From contig CANGYR010000017.1 in assembly GCA_947458275.1 (NCBI GenBank), positions 1 to 48,593 of the forward strand: DNA of 48,593 nt, in the 5' to 3' direction. The first letter of the stretch is position 1. Every line of letters starts with the position of its first letter. This stretch comes from Chitinophagaceae bacterium. Its GTDB lineage: Bacteria > Bacteroidota > Bacteroidia > Chitinophagales > Chitinophagaceae. A program made the translations under genes and the position numbers. This document shows positions 35,685 to 44,518 of the stretch, in pieces. The notes below the pieces were generated by a model, which saw only the letters and a program-made list of their open reading frames with translations, was not told the DNA's origin and searched no databases.

Positions 35685-36182
35685 TTATGGTGTTAGCGAT
35701 ATTTGTGTGCACTCCTCAACAATGGCATCCACCTTTTCTTTGGTAAGATGCTCACGATATGTCTTTCCCAGCTGCATCATAGGCGCATAACCGCATGCAC
35801 CCAGACACTCAACTGTCTTCAATGTAAACAATCCATCAGTCGTGGTTTCCCCTACCCCGATGTTCAGCTTTTGTTTGATGTAATCAATGATATCATCACT
35901 TCCATTCAACATACAAGGACCTGTCTGACACACCTCAAACACATGCTTCCCAACCGGCTTCAAATTGTACATGCTATAGAAACTTGCCACCTCATACACT
36001 TCGATAGGCTCCAGTTTCAGCAAAGAAGCCACATAGTCCATCACAGGCACATCCAGCCATCCGCCAAATTCATTTTGGGCAATATGTAAAACAGGCAACA
36101 GTGCACTCTTCTGCTTACCCTCAGGGTAATGAGAGATAATCTCTGCAACCTGATCTAATTTATCTTTTGAAAAAGTTATCAT
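35685..36182 (-). CDS. nuoE: NADH-quinone oxidoreductase subunit E
   Basis: 165 residues with a thioredoxin-like 2Fe-2S domain. The four ligands of cluster N1a are Cys85, Cys90 (CQTGPC), Cys126 and Cys130 (CLGAC). It pairs with NuoF in the NADH-dehydrogenase module. Confidence 0.95.
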   Translation of the reverse strand: MITFSKDKLDQVAEIISHYPEGKQKSALLPVLHIAQNEFGGWLDVPVMDYVASLLKLEPIEVYEVASFYSMYNLKPVGKHVFEVCQTGPCMLNGSDDIIDYIKQKLNIGVGETTTDGLFTLKTVECLGACGYAPMMQLGKTYREHLTKEKVDAIVEECTQISLTP

Positions 36183-36252
36183 ATTTAAATCTAAAATGTA
36201 GAATGAATTTCACTTTTACATTCCTTATTTATTATTCTTTATTTCTTATTTC

Positions 36253-37482
36253 CTAAGCATCCAACTCCCCTGCAATCAAATTCAAACTACTCATAGTGAT
36301 AACCGCATCACTCAACATTCCTCCTTTAATTAATTCCGGATAGGCCTGATAATAAATAAAACAAGGCCTGCGGAAATGCAATCTGTAAGGAGTACGACCT
36401 CCGTCGCTAATCAGATAATATCCCAACTCACCATTGGCTCCCTCAACAGAATTGTACACCTCGCCGGCAGGAATATCTGTTTCACCCATCACAATTTTGA
36501 AATGGTAAATCAGCGCTTCCATTTTTGTATACACATCTTTCTTTTCAGGAAGATAATAAGCAGGCGCGTCGGCATGATAAACTTCCGCTTCAGCACCTTT
36601 AAATTCCTGAACTTTCTTATATGCCTGATTGATAATGCTCAAACTCTGCCACATTTCCTCATTTCTTACAAGGAAACGATCATAGCAATCACCCGTATTA
36701 CCAACAGGTATGGTAAAATCAAAATCTTCGTAACTGCTGTAAGGAGTATGCACACGAACATCGTAATCCACCCCTGCCGCTCTTAGATTTGGACCGGTAA
36801 ATCCATAATTCATTGCGCGTTCGGCAGAAATAGGACCACAACCGATGGTGCGCTCCATAAATATTCTGTTGCGTGTAAATAAATTTTCGAACTCTTTCAA
36901 TTGCGCAGGATATCCATGTTTGGGATCCAGGAATTTTTCGAGTTTTTCAAAAGCTGTGTTGGTGAAATTTCTTTCAAACCCTCCTATCCTTCCTATGTTC
37001 GTAGTTAATCTTGATCCACAAACCTCTTCATAAATTTCATAAATCAACTCTCTGAACTGCATGAGGTATAAAAATCCTGAGTAAGCGCCGCTGTCCACCC
37101 CAACTATCGAGTTGCAAATAAGATGATCGGAAATACGCGCCAACTCCATAATGATGATGCGGAGATAATCTACACGCTTCGGAGTTTTAACGCCGAGTAA
37201 TTTTTCACAGGTAAGATGCCAGCCCATGTTGTTGATGGGAGAAGAACAATAATTCAACCTGTCTGTGAGTGGCGTAATCTGATAAAGTGGTCTTCTTTCG
37301 GCAATCTTTTCAAATGCACGATGGATATAGCCGACAGTAGAAACGGCTTCCATCACGCGCTCCCCGTCTAGTTCAAGAATATTTTGAAATACACCGTGAG
37401 TAGCAGGGTGCGTTGGACCCAGATTCAATGTGGTCGTCTGCTTTTCTATGCTTCCCTCCGGTAAATGTATATGGTTGCTCAT
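36253..37482 (-). CDS. nuoD: NADH-quinone oxidoreductase subunit D
   Basis: 409 residues, the 49-kDa homologue that, with NuoB, forms the quinone site. Typical segments are LGPTHPATHGVFQ (the His of the HxxxH quinone-head region), EKIAERRPLYQITPLTDRLNYCS, and the C-terminal FRRPCFIYYQAYPELIKGGMLSDAV. It is separate from NuoC, not fused. Confidence 0.96.
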   Translation of the reverse strand: MSNHIHLPEGSIEKQTTTLNLGPTHPATHGVFQNILELDGERVMEAVSTVGYIHRAFEKIAERRPLYQITPLTDRLNYCSSPINNMGWHLTCEKLLGVKTPKRVDYLRIIIMELARISDHLICNSIVGVDSGAYSGFLYLMQFRELIYEIYEEVCGSRLTTNIGRIGGFERNFTNTAFEKLEKFLDPKHGYPAQLKEFENLFTRNRIFMERTIGCGPISAERAMNYGFTGPNLRAAGVDYDVRVHTPYSSYEDFDFTIPVGNTGDCYDRFLVRNEEMWQSLSIINQAYKKVQEFKGAEAEVYHADAPAYYLPEKKDVYTKMEALIYHFKIVMGETDIPAGEVYNSVEGANGELGYYLISDGGRTPYRLHFRRPCFIYYQAYPELIKGGMLSDAVITMSSLNLIAGELDA

Positions 37483-37496
37483 AAAATAAATTAGGT

Positions 37497-37572
37497 GATT
37501 TGAAGATTAGGAGATTTGAAAACGAGTAAAAGAAAAATCTTACACATCTTCACATTTTCACATCTTCACATT
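37497..37572. repeat. GATGTG-type quasi-repeat in the nuoC-nuoD spacer
   Basis: The left part (37497-37527) is GATTTGAAGATTAGGAGATTTG-like. The right part (37540-37572) is ACATCTTCACATTTTCACATC-like, the complement of the GAAGATGTG units seen at 9080 and 45563. The two parts can pair imperfectly. Confidence 0.6.
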
Positions 37573-37575
37573 GTC

Positions 37576-38079
37576 CTATCCTCTTCCAAACATCTCATCA
37601 TCTTTATCAATTCTTGTCTGATCTTCTAATGGAAATTCCTTTCTCAATGGGAAATAATCCATCTCATCCACGTTCAAAATTCTTTTTAGATTCGGATGTC
37701 CAACAAAATTCACTCCGTAAAAATCATAGGTCTCTCTTTCCATGAAATTAGCCGATTGGTATAATGCTGTAGCACTAAATACATCCGGTTGATTTATGTC
37801 TGTAAAAACTTTGAAACGAATGCGAATATTATCAGAAAGATTATGCAAATGATATACCACAGCCAGTTCAGCCCCTTCGTTATCGGGATAATGAACCGCC
37901 TGTAGGTCTGTAAGAAATTTGAACTTCAAATCTGCTTCATCGAACAAAAACTGCATTATTTTTAGATTCAAATCTTTTGGCGCGGTGAACGTCAGCATAC
38001 CATACGGCTCTTGCCAATCAGTCAACTGATCGCCAAATTTTTCAGTCAGTCTTTGTTGTATAATTTCGTTTGACAGCAT
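37576..38079 (-). CDS. nuoC: NADH-quinone oxidoreductase subunit C
   Basis: 167 residues, the 30-kDa subunit. The family stretch ERETYDFYGVNFVGHPNLKRIL and the end DYFPLRKEFPLED are present. It is a scaffold in the hydrophilic arm. The gaps on both sides hold quasi-repeats. Confidence 0.95.
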   Translation of the reverse strand: MLSNEIIQQRLTEKFGDQLTDWQEPYGMLTFTAPKDLNLKIMQFLFDEADLKFKFLTDLQAVHYPDNEGAELAVVYHLHNLSDNIRIRFKVFTDINQPDVFSATALYQSANFMERETYDFYGVNFVGHPNLKRILNVDEMDYFPLRKEFPLEDQTRIDKDDEMFGRG

Positions 38080-38129
38080 TAATTTATTTTATCAGATAGA
38101 TGTTATTTTATTTTGTCAATTTCTTGTAG

Positions 38130-38193
38130 GTGATAACACCAACAAGGGAGAAATCGAAAACTAAAACCCTAAACTCTAAACATCCAAACCCTC
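38130..38193. repeat. TTTAAACC-type repeat (C-rich arm) in the nuoB-nuoC spacer
   Basis: ACTAAAACCCTAAACTCTAAACATCC-like units fill 38159-38191. A G-rich partner arm is weak (GGGAGAAATCG). Confidence 0.45.
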
Positions 38194-38757
38194 CTATTGG
38201 ATTCCATAACTCCCCATTAACTCCTTATACTGATCACTGTGTCTTCTTCTCAATCCTTCGGCATGAACCAACTCCTGTATTTTCATAAATCCATCTAATA
38301 TCGCCTCGGGTCTTGGAGGACATCCAGGCACATATACGTCCACCGGAATAACCTGGTCAATTCCCTGCAAAACAGAGTAAGTGTCAAATATTCCTCCACT
38401 GCTGGCACAAGCACCTACAGCTATCACCCAGCGCGGCTCAGCCATTTGCAGGTAAACCTGCTTTAATACCGGTCCCATTTTTTTTGCAATGGTTCCCATT
38501 ACCATCAACAAATCACACTGACGGGGAGAAAAACCCACACGCTCAGAACCAAAACGGGCAAGATCATAATGACTGGCCATGGTAGCCATAAATTCAATAC
38601 CGCAGCAACTGGTTGCAAACGGCAAAGGCCAAATGGAATTTTTACGAGCCAGACTCACCACTTTTTCAAAGTTGGTGGCCATAAAGCCCTCTCCCATATA
38701 ACCCTCGGGTATCCCCTCGAATTTAATAGTATTGTTGTATTGTACCGGACGAGACAT
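38194..38757 (-). CDS. nuoB: NADH-quinone oxidoreductase subunit B (cluster N2)
   Basis: 187 residues. The ligands of the terminal 4Fe-4S cluster N2 are the tandem pair Cys51-Cys52 (TSCCGIEF), Cys117 (GACASSGG) and Cys146 (VPGCPPRPEA). It hands electrons to quinone next to NuoD and NuoH. Confidence 0.96.
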   Translation of the reverse strand: MSRPVQYNNTIKFEGIPEGYMGEGFMATNFEKVVSLARKNSIWPLPFATSCCGIEFMATMASHYDLARFGSERVGFSPRQCDLLMVMGTIAKKMGPVLKQVYLQMAEPRWVIAVGACASSGGIFDTYSVLQGIDQVIPVDVYVPGCPPRPEAILDGFMKIQELVHAEGLRRRHSDQYKELMGSYGIQ

Positions 38758-38855
38758 TTTTAAACGTTTAAAAGTTTAACGGTTTAGAGGTTTAGGGTTA
38801 GTGTTTTGGAGAATAGCACAACACTAAACTCCAAACCCCAAACACCAAACGATTG
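38758..38855. repeat. TTTAAACC-type quasi-repeat hairpin in the nuoA-nuoB spacer
   Basis: The left arm (38760-38812) is made of GTTTAACGG/GTTTAGAGG/GTTTAGGGTTAG units. The right arm (38818-38850) is AACACTAAACTCCAAACCCCAAACACC-like. The arms pair around TTTTGGAGAATAGC, making one of the best-formed members of this family. Confidence 0.7.
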
Positions 38856-39248
38856 TTATTCTTCCCATTTCATTGCACCCTTTTTGAAAATGTAGGTAAA
38901 CCCGGCAAGAAACAACCCCACAAAAAGCACTACGGCAATAAAACCTTCCCAACCCAGTTCACGGAAATTGACCGCATAGGGATAGAAAAATATAACCTCC
39001 ACATCAAAAAGGACGAATAAAATTGCAATAAGAAAATATTTGATAGCCATTGGCTGGCGGGCATTCCCCTTGATTTCAACTCCACTCTCGAAGTTTTGAA
39101 GCTTGTCGGAAGTCTTTCTTTTTGGACCCAGCTTATCAGAACCGAAAATCATTACAGAAACCAGTCCTAGCGCAAATATCAACTGCAAGACGATAGGAAG
39201 GTAATTTTCCGCGTTGTTTACATCCACTTCAAGAAAGAAAAAGGGCAT
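38856..39248 (-). CDS. nuoA: NADH-quinone oxidoreductase subunit A
   Basis: 130 residues with three membrane helices (about 15-37, 68-90, 98-121). The loop after the first helix has the family's FESGVEIKGNARQPMAIKYF, and the second helix has FLIAILFVLFDVEVIFFYP. It is the first gene of the operon; a good promoter lies just upstream. Confidence 0.95.
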   Translation of the reverse strand: MPFFFLEVDVNNAENYLPIVLQLIFALGLVSVMIFGSDKLGPKRKTSDKLQNFESGVEIKGNARQPMAIKYFLIAILFVLFDVEVIFFYPYAVNFRELGWEGFIAVVLFVGLFLAGFTYIFKKGAMKWEE

Positions 39249-39271
39249 TTAGGTAAGCTTTTTTTCGGTTG

Positions 39272-39301
39272 CAAAAATAAGGCAGCCGCGTTAATATACA
39301 A
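39272..39301 (-). promoter_or_regulatory. Promoter of the nuo operon
   Basis: On the minus strand TTG (39299-39301) is followed after 19 bases by TATTTTTG (39272-39279), an exact fit to the Bacteroidota TTG/TAnnTTTG promoter. Transcription should begin near 39266, about 18 bases before the nuoA ATG. Confidence 0.75.
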
Positions 39302-39325
39302 TGTTTTATATCACAAATCAACAAA

Positions 39326-39356
39326 TAAAAAGCCCGTTGGTTTAGAAACGGGCTGA
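39326..39356 (-). terminator. Terminator of the TPR-protein gene
   Basis: AGCCCGTT pairs with AACGGGCT around a 7-8 base loop (39331-39354). On the minus strand it is followed by TTTTTATTTG, 35 bases beyond the TPR stop and just upstream of the nuo promoter. Confidence 0.85.
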
Positions 39357-39389
39357 ATTTAAAAATTTAATGTTGCCGGAACAACTTTT

Positions 39390-41087
39390 TTATGGCCTGG
39401 GTTTGGACGGCTGCTTAGGAGTAGCCGGCTTTTTCGGAGCCGCTTTAGGGTCGTTTTTACTAATGAATTCTCGATTAGATATCAGCTGGGCGTCGTTTGG
39501 TTCAAGCGACAGTGCCTTATCAATGTATGAAAGTGCCGTTGCCTGATCTTTTTTGACATTATAGTAATACTCAATAAAGTACTGGTAAGACCCGGTCAAC
39601 TGAGCCTTTACCTTGTTTTTATCCGCCTCTTTCTCTCCAATTTCAATTGCTTTTTGGTAAAAAGGTACAGCTGACCCAAGCTCTCCGGTGGTATCAATTA
39701 ATGCATTAGTCTTGCCCAGCATATAATATCCGAAAATATCTTCAGGAAATTTTTGTGTGTACTGATTAAAAATCTCGACTGATGAAGTATAATCGCCTCC
39801 GCGGAAATAGCCATAACCGGCATTATACAAATCCGTTTTAGTTGGATTCTTTTTCACGCTTAAAATCTTCTTATACCAGTCAGCCGCATTCTTATACTTT
39901 TTTTGCGCATCATAATATGATGCCATCGATTTTAGATAAGTAATTTTATTTGCATCCAGTGAATCCAGCGCAACCGCTTTATCTGTTAACAACCCGGCTT
40001 GTTCTTCATTACCGGAAAATTTCAATAATAACTGCGCATACTGACTGTAATCACCCGGCACTATTTTTTCAGGCAACTGACGTTTGAAGTATTCATCGTA
40101 ATTGGTTTTGGCCGCAACAGAATCTTTCAGTCTGTTATATGCCAGCGCCTTTAATCCGAACAAATTTGGATAAGCATTATCGCCTTCTGTTGCAATGCAC
40201 TCATCGGCTTTGGTGATGGCCTCATTGAATAATGCCTGTGCATATTTTAGAGATGCCTTGTAATAACATGTTTTATTATCAACATCCGCATTGGCCTGCC
40301 ATTTTTCAAAGTATTCGGCAGACTTCGTCACATTTGTTTCGTAGAAGTAGTTAAACAAATTATTATACACGGGAGCGTATGCAGGATCTGAATTGATTGC
40401 CGCATTGTAGTAATCCATAAAAAGCGTTTCCTGATTTTTACCCTGTGACTGATAGAGCCTACCCAATCTGTAGTTGGCTCTTGCATATTTGGGATCCAAT
40501 GTCAAAGCCGCTGTATAAGAAGAATGCGCATTGCCTCCATCACCGTTTTTTCTGTACGCATCCCCGAGATTTACCAATACATCAGGATCATTGAACTTTT
40601 TTATTTGAGTTGCCTGCTTGAGTTTATTGATGGAATATTCTGCATCGCCATTTTTACTATCGGGATTACCGTTAGCAAAACCAATCGCATTGAGTACAGA
40701 GATGTTTTTCCCTTCGCTTAAGGAGATGGCTGCCTCAAAGTGATTGCGTGCATCCTGGAAACTCCCCTCTATCAATTCAATATGTCCAATTCCCGCCATA
40801 ATCAATGTACTGTTGGGAGCAGAAGATAGAGCGGTCTGGTACAATTTCTTTGCAACCGCAAGATCATTAGCAGTCCTGTCATCAGGGCGAATCATCGACT
40901 GACCTAACCAATATACCGCTTCTTCATTATTTGGGGTGGTGGCAACTATTTTTTGTAAAACGTCTTTTGCACTTTTAAATCTTTCGTAATAAATGAATTT
41001 TTTACCCTGATCTAAAGTTTGTGAAAAAATTTGAGTTGTAAAAAATAATGCCAGCGACAAAATGAGTCCAATTCTTCCCTTGTTCAT
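39390..41087 (-). CDS. Secreted tetratricopeptide-repeat protein
   Basis: 565 residues with a signal peptide (1-22, ending IFSQ) and tetratricopeptide repeats over most of the chain. Examples are NNEEAVYWLGQSMI, DPDVLVNLGDAYRKNGDGGNAHSSY, DPKYARANYRLGRLYQSQG, DLYNAGYGYFRGGDYTSSVEIF and ATALSYIDKALSLEPNDAQL. The end is Lys/Pro/Ala-rich (DPKAAPKKPATPKQPSKPRP). It is a periplasmic scaffold protein; no enzymatic domain is seen. It lies 65 bases after a PstS-like lipoprotein on the same strand. Confidence 0.85.
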   Translation of the reverse strand: MNKGRIGLILSLALFFTTQIFSQTLDQGKKFIYYERFKSAKDVLQKIVATTPNNEEAVYWLGQSMIRPDDRTANDLAVAKKLYQTALSSAPNSTLIMAGIGHIELIEGSFQDARNHFEAAISLSEGKNISVLNAIGFANGNPDSKNGDAEYSINKLKQATQIKKFNDPDVLVNLGDAYRKNGDGGNAHSSYTAALTLDPKYARANYRLGRLYQSQGKNQETLFMDYYNAAINSDPAYAPVYNNLFNYFYETNVTKSAEYFEKWQANADVDNKTCYYKASLKYAQALFNEAITKADECIATEGDNAYPNLFGLKALAYNRLKDSVAAKTNYDEYFKRQLPEKIVPGDYSQYAQLLLKFSGNEEQAGLLTDKAVALDSLDANKITYLKSMASYYDAQKKYKNAADWYKKILSVKKNPTKTDLYNAGYGYFRGGDYTSSVEIFNQYTQKFPEDIFGYYMLGKTNALIDTTGELGSAVPFYQKAIEIGEKEADKNKVKAQLTGSYQYFIEYYYNVKKDQATALSYIDKALSLEPNDAQLISNREFISKNDPKAAPKKPATPKQPSKPRP

Positions 41088-41152
41088 GTTAGATTTTTAT
41101 TTTTGACAATTTTCGAGCTATAAAATTATACAAGAAAACGTTAAGACATTCT

Positions 41153-42091
41153 TTAATTTTCGGTTAAGCGCTCGTTTATCTTCACATTTCTTGTCTCAAA
41201 ATCCATTACCGGCCCCAAATAAGCACGTCTGAATATCAATTGCCCCCTTTCAAATTTCAAAAAAGAAATGAATCCGGTGCCGAGCCCCGAAAAATTCTCC
41301 TTGATGATATAACACAACGGACGTACTAATGGATACCTTCTTGTAGAAATAGTCTGTTGGATAGGTTTCACATAAGGCTTTTCCTCACAAAGATCACACT
41401 GAGCATAGCCCAGTTTTACCTTCTGCAATAATTTTATTTGTGCACTGTCTTCCGGGTTTCCAATCCAGCTAATCCCCACAAAACCTACCGCATTGGGATT
41501 ATTGGCCACAAAATTCAGTACTTCATTGCTGCTTTTGACTGCTTTTACTACCGAAGTATCGAACGAATTGCCTTTTAAAATCGAATCCCTTACAAATCGC
41601 ACTGTACTGGTAGCATTCAAACCATCAAAAACAAACTGTTTGTTTGACTTCACCTTACCGGTAAGCAAATCTTTCAACGAGCGTAAATCAAATAACGTAT
41701 CAATAGATTGTTTGTTTACTACTACCGCAATAGCATCCGATGCAATGGCATTCCAGCCGGGATTGTAATGAATAGAATCAATCATATATTTTTCCTCTCG
41801 CCTTGTGAGCCCACGGCCAACAATAACCAGACGGTTGGTGCTGTCTCTGAAAAAATCTCTGAAGCAATCAGCTTCAGATTTATAAGAGGCGATAATTTTT
41901 GTACCCGGAAACGACGCTTCATACATCCGGATTTGTTCTTCCATAACCGGACGAAATGATTCATCAACGCTAATATAGATTGTTCCTGAGGTTGGATTAT
42001 CGCTTAATGGCTGTTGCTTTTTTTTATCGGAGCAAGCCATCAGCAATGTGCCGGTTGAAATTAAAAATAGTATGAATGATTTTATACTCAT
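41153..42091 (-). CDS. PstS-like phosphate-type substrate-binding lipoprotein
   Basis: 312 residues with a lipobox (GTLLMAC, Cys20) and a periplasmic-binding-protein fold. The segments TIYISVDESFRPVMEEQI, GRGLTRREEKYM, and AVGFVGISWIGNPED resemble PstS. No pstC, pstA or pstB follows. Its start overlaps the 86-residue membrane protein gene by ATGA. A signalling or sensing use with the downstream TPR protein is possible; phosphate as ligand is inferred from family only. Confidence 0.8.
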   Translation of the reverse strand: MSIKSFILFLISTGTLLMACSDKKKQQPLSDNPTSGTIYISVDESFRPVMEEQIRMYEASFPGTKIIASYKSEADCFRDFFRDSTNRLVIVGRGLTRREEKYMIDSIHYNPGWNAIASDAIAVVVNKQSIDTLFDLRSLKDLLTGKVKSNKQFVFDGLNATSTVRFVRDSILKGNSFDTSVVKAVKSSNEVLNFVANNPNAVGFVGISWIGNPEDSAQIKLLQKVKLGYAQCDLCEEKPYVKPIQQTISTRRYPLVRPLCYIIKENFSGLGTGFISFLKFERGQLIFRRAYLGPVMDFETRNVKINERLTEN

Positions 42092-42348
42092 CTTTCTCTG
42101 ATATAATTCTTTTTATACCCCCTGTAAATGCGAAAAAAACCATACAGAATGCAAACCCCTCCAAAAATTTTGATTACCGGATCATCGTAGTTCACTGCAA
42201 TACGTGCATTAAAATATTTGATGAAAATAAAAAAAATGCCCATGCTAATCCATAACACCCCCATACCATAATCCATGATACTCCTCATTCTGATATGTGC
42301 TTTGTCGCGCTGACCTAATGGTTCGCGGTCGTATTCGTTAGATGGCAT
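42088..42348 (-). CDS. Small membrane protein with two helices
   Basis: 86 residues, hydrophilic N-terminus (MPSNEYDREPLGQRDKAHIR), two membrane helices (about 26-44 and 60-76), basic end. I do not recognise the family. It overlaps the PstS-like gene by four bases (ATGA), so the two are translationally coupled. Confidence 0.7.
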   Translation of the reverse strand: MPSNEYDREPLGQRDKAHIRMRSIMDYGMGVLWISMGIFFIFIKYFNARIAVNYDDPVIKIFGGVCILYGFFRIYRGYKKNYIRER

Positions 42349-42372
42349 GCGGATTTAATATAAATTAGATTG

Positions 42373-42380
42373 CAAATTTA
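42373..42380 (-). promoter_or_regulatory. -7 box of the small membrane protein/PstS-like/TPR unit
   Basis: TAAATTTG on the minus strand fits TAnnTTTG exactly, 24 bases upstream of the ATG. No clear TTTG at -33. Confidence 0.45.
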
Positions 42381-42498
42381 CACTCATTATTCATGAATTT
42401 CTTATTACTTATTCCATATTTTACATTTCTTATTTCTCCAAGCATTTTAGTTAATTTTACCTTTTAAGATTACAAAAGATTAAATCTATTTCCAAATA

Positions 42499-42960
42499 AT
42501 GAAGATTCTAATGGTTTGCCTGGGTAATATTTGTAGAAGCCCTATTGCGGAAGGCATATTGCAACATAATGCCAATAAAGCAGGATTGGACTGGAAAGTC
42601 GATAGTGCCGGGACAAACGGTTTCTACGATGGTGAACCACCGCACGTTTTAAGTCAGAAAGTTTCCAAAGCCAACGGCATCGACATCAGTAGTCAGCAAT
42701 CCCGCAAACTGACAAAAGAAGATTTTAAGCAATTCGATAAAATTTATGCCATGGCCAATGATGTGCTGGCATATATGAAACAAATTGGCGGTAAAGATTT
42801 TGATGAAAGCAAGGTGTCTCTTTTTTTAGATGAGTTGTATCCTGGAGAATTCAGAAATGTACCGGACCCCTGGTATGGCGAAGAGGACGGATATGTGAAG
42901 GTGTTTGATTTGATCGATAAAACCTGTGAAGCCATCATTAATAAATATTCAGAAAAATAA
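42499..42960 (+). CDS. Low-molecular-weight protein tyrosine phosphatase
   Basis: 153 residues. The P-loop is at the N-terminus, VCLGNICRSP, with nucleophile Cys7 and Arg13. The general acid Asp lies in NVPDPWYG near residue 117. It removes phosphate from phosphotyrosine; in bacteria it often acts against a tyrosine kinase for polysaccharide export, but none is present here. hisS follows after 12 bases. Confidence 0.93.
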   Translation: MKILMVCLGNICRSPIAEGILQHNANKAGLDWKVDSAGTNGFYDGEPPHVLSQKVSKANGIDISSQQSRKLTKEDFKQFDKIYAMANDVLAYMKQIGGKDFDESKVSLFLDELYPGEFRNVPDPWYGEEDGYVKVFDLIDKTCEAIINKYSEK

Positions 42961-42972
42961 ACAGCATCATAC

Positions 42973-44343
42973 ATGTCAAAACCCGGCATACCTCAGGGCA
43001 CCAGAGACTTCACGGCAGAAACGCTGAGAAAAAGAAATTTTATTCTGAATACGATTAGAAGAGAATTTGAGTTGTACGGATTTCAGCCGCTGGAAACTCC
43101 GGCGATGGAAAACCTGGAAACCCTGATGGGGAAATATGGTGAAGAAGGCGATAAACTCATTTTCAAGATTCTGAACAACGGGCTCAATGATCCGAAAAAT
43201 ACTGATAAAGCAAAAGAAGGTTTTGAGAAACTAATGGATGGAAAAAATAGTCCATTACTCACCGAGCGTGCACTCAAATACGACCTCACCATTCCTTTCG
43301 CCAGATTTGTTGCCATGAATCACGGGCAACTAACGTTTCCGTATAAACGCTATCAGATACAGCCCGTATGGCGCGCCGATCGTCCTCAAAAAGGAAGATA
43401 CCGTGAATTCACACAGTGCGATGCAGATGTGGTGGGGAGCAAATCGCTGCTCAATGAAATCGAATTGGCCAATATCTACCATGCGGTTTTTAGCAGACTG
43501 GGCATTGACGGATATCAGTTAAAAATAAACAACAGAAAAATATTGAGCGCATTGGCCGAGCATTGCGGCGGCGCGGACAAACTTACCGATATCACCATCG
43601 CCATCGACAAACTAGACAAAATCGGCATCGATAAAGTGAAGGAAGAGTTGAAAGTAAAAGGACTGAGCGATGATCAGATTAACTCCATTGAAAAATATCT
43701 CTGCATATCAGGCAACAATGAACAAAAACTATCGGCTATCAAAGATTTACTCGGTGGTTTCACTCAGGCAATTGAAGGCATTGATGAATTGAATCATATT
43801 TTACAAAACAGCCAAAAAGTTCATTTATCTGTAGATTTCACTTTAGCGAGAGGACTCAATTATTATACCGGGACCATCTTTGAAGTAAAAGCGCCCGAAG
43901 AAGTAAAAATTGGCAGCATCGGCGGTGGCGGACGCTACGATGATCTTACCGGCCTGTTCGGTGTCTCCGGCATACCCGGAGTAGGTATTAGTTTTGGGGT
44001 TGACCGTATTTATGATGTGATGGAAGAAATGCAACTTTTCCCAGTAGATTTACAAACGGGCAGTACTGCGTTGTTCTTTAATATGGGAGATAAAGAAAGT
44101 CTGTTTGCCTTTAATGTAATGCAACAACTTCGCGAAGCTGGCATCTCCTGTGAAATATACCATGAGCACGCTAAAATGGACAAGCAATTTAAATACGCAG
44201 AAAAGAAAAAAATAAAGTACGCTGTAATTATAGGCAGTAAGGAAATGGAAGAAAGTATATGCCTGGTAAAAAACCTCTCAACTGGAACGCAACAAAGCAT
44301 CCCAGTTAGTCAATTGCAAACTGTAATCTTTGATCAGGTTTGA
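42973..44343 (+). CDS. hisS: Histidine-tRNA ligase
   Basis: 456 residues, class II aminoacyl-tRNA synthetase. Motif 1 is near KPGIPQGTRDF. Motif 2 is YQIQPVWRADRPQKGRYREFTQCDAD, and the histidine-binding LARGLNYYTGTIFE and GGGGRYDDLTG follow. The C-terminal anticodon-binding domain is about 360-456. It is probably co-transcribed with the phosphatase gene. Confidence 0.97.
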   Translation: MSKPGIPQGTRDFTAETLRKRNFILNTIRREFELYGFQPLETPAMENLETLMGKYGEEGDKLIFKILNNGLNDPKNTDKAKEGFEKLMDGKNSPLLTERALKYDLTIPFARFVAMNHGQLTFPYKRYQIQPVWRADRPQKGRYREFTQCDADVVGSKSLLNEIELANIYHAVFSRLGIDGYQLKINNRKILSALAEHCGGADKLTDITIAIDKLDKIGIDKVKEELKVKGLSDDQINSIEKYLCISGNNEQKLSAIKDLLGGFTQAIEGIDELNHILQNSQKVHLSVDFTLARGLNYYTGTIFEVKAPEEVKIGSIGGGGRYDDLTGLFGVSGIPGVGISFGVDRIYDVMEEMQLFPVDLQTGSTALFFNMGDKESLFAFNVMQQLREAGISCEIYHEHAKMDKQFKYAEKKKIKYAVIIGSKEMEESICLVKNLSTGTQQSIPVSQLQTVIFDQV

Positions 44344-44385
44344 GATATTTTAAAAATCTAAACGACTAAATCATACAAATATTTA

Positions 44386-44415
44386 CGCCGCTTGTGAAAA
44401 CACAAGGCGGCGGCG
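44386..44415. repeat. GC-rich hairpin after hisS
   Basis: GCCGCTTGTG pairs with CACAAGGCGGC (one bulged G) around an AAAA loop. No T run follows, so it is not a good intrinsic terminator. It lies next to GATGTG-type and TTGAACCT-type repeats. Confidence 0.5.
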
Positions 44416-44427
44416 GGAGAGGTTGCT

Positions 44428-44514
44428 TTATCTTCACATTTCCAAATTTTCACATCGACCCTTCAACCTCTTCAACTATCTTCAACCACCTTCAACAATC
44501 TTCAACTATCTTTG
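44428..44514. repeat. Mixed quasi-repeat upstream of rlmN, merging into a -7 box
   Basis: CTTCACATTTCC/TTTTCACATC units (44430-44456) run into TTCAACCTC/TTCAACTATC/TTCAACCACC units (44458-44508) at about ten-base spacing. The last unit overlaps TATCTTTG at 44507-44514. Confidence 0.65.
44507..44514 (+). promoter_or_regulatory. -7 box directly before rlmN
   Basis: TATCTTTG fits TAnnTTTG exactly and ends four bases before the rlmN ATG (44519), so the mRNA would be leaderless or nearly so. No TTTG at -33 is seen. Confidence 0.4.
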
Positions 44515-44518
44515 CATC

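Noticed and set aside
44423..44518. 32-codon upstream extension of rlmN
   Set aside because: It covers repeat sequence and the -7 box; the family start MSSTRNIRELSLPELKEYF is at 44519.
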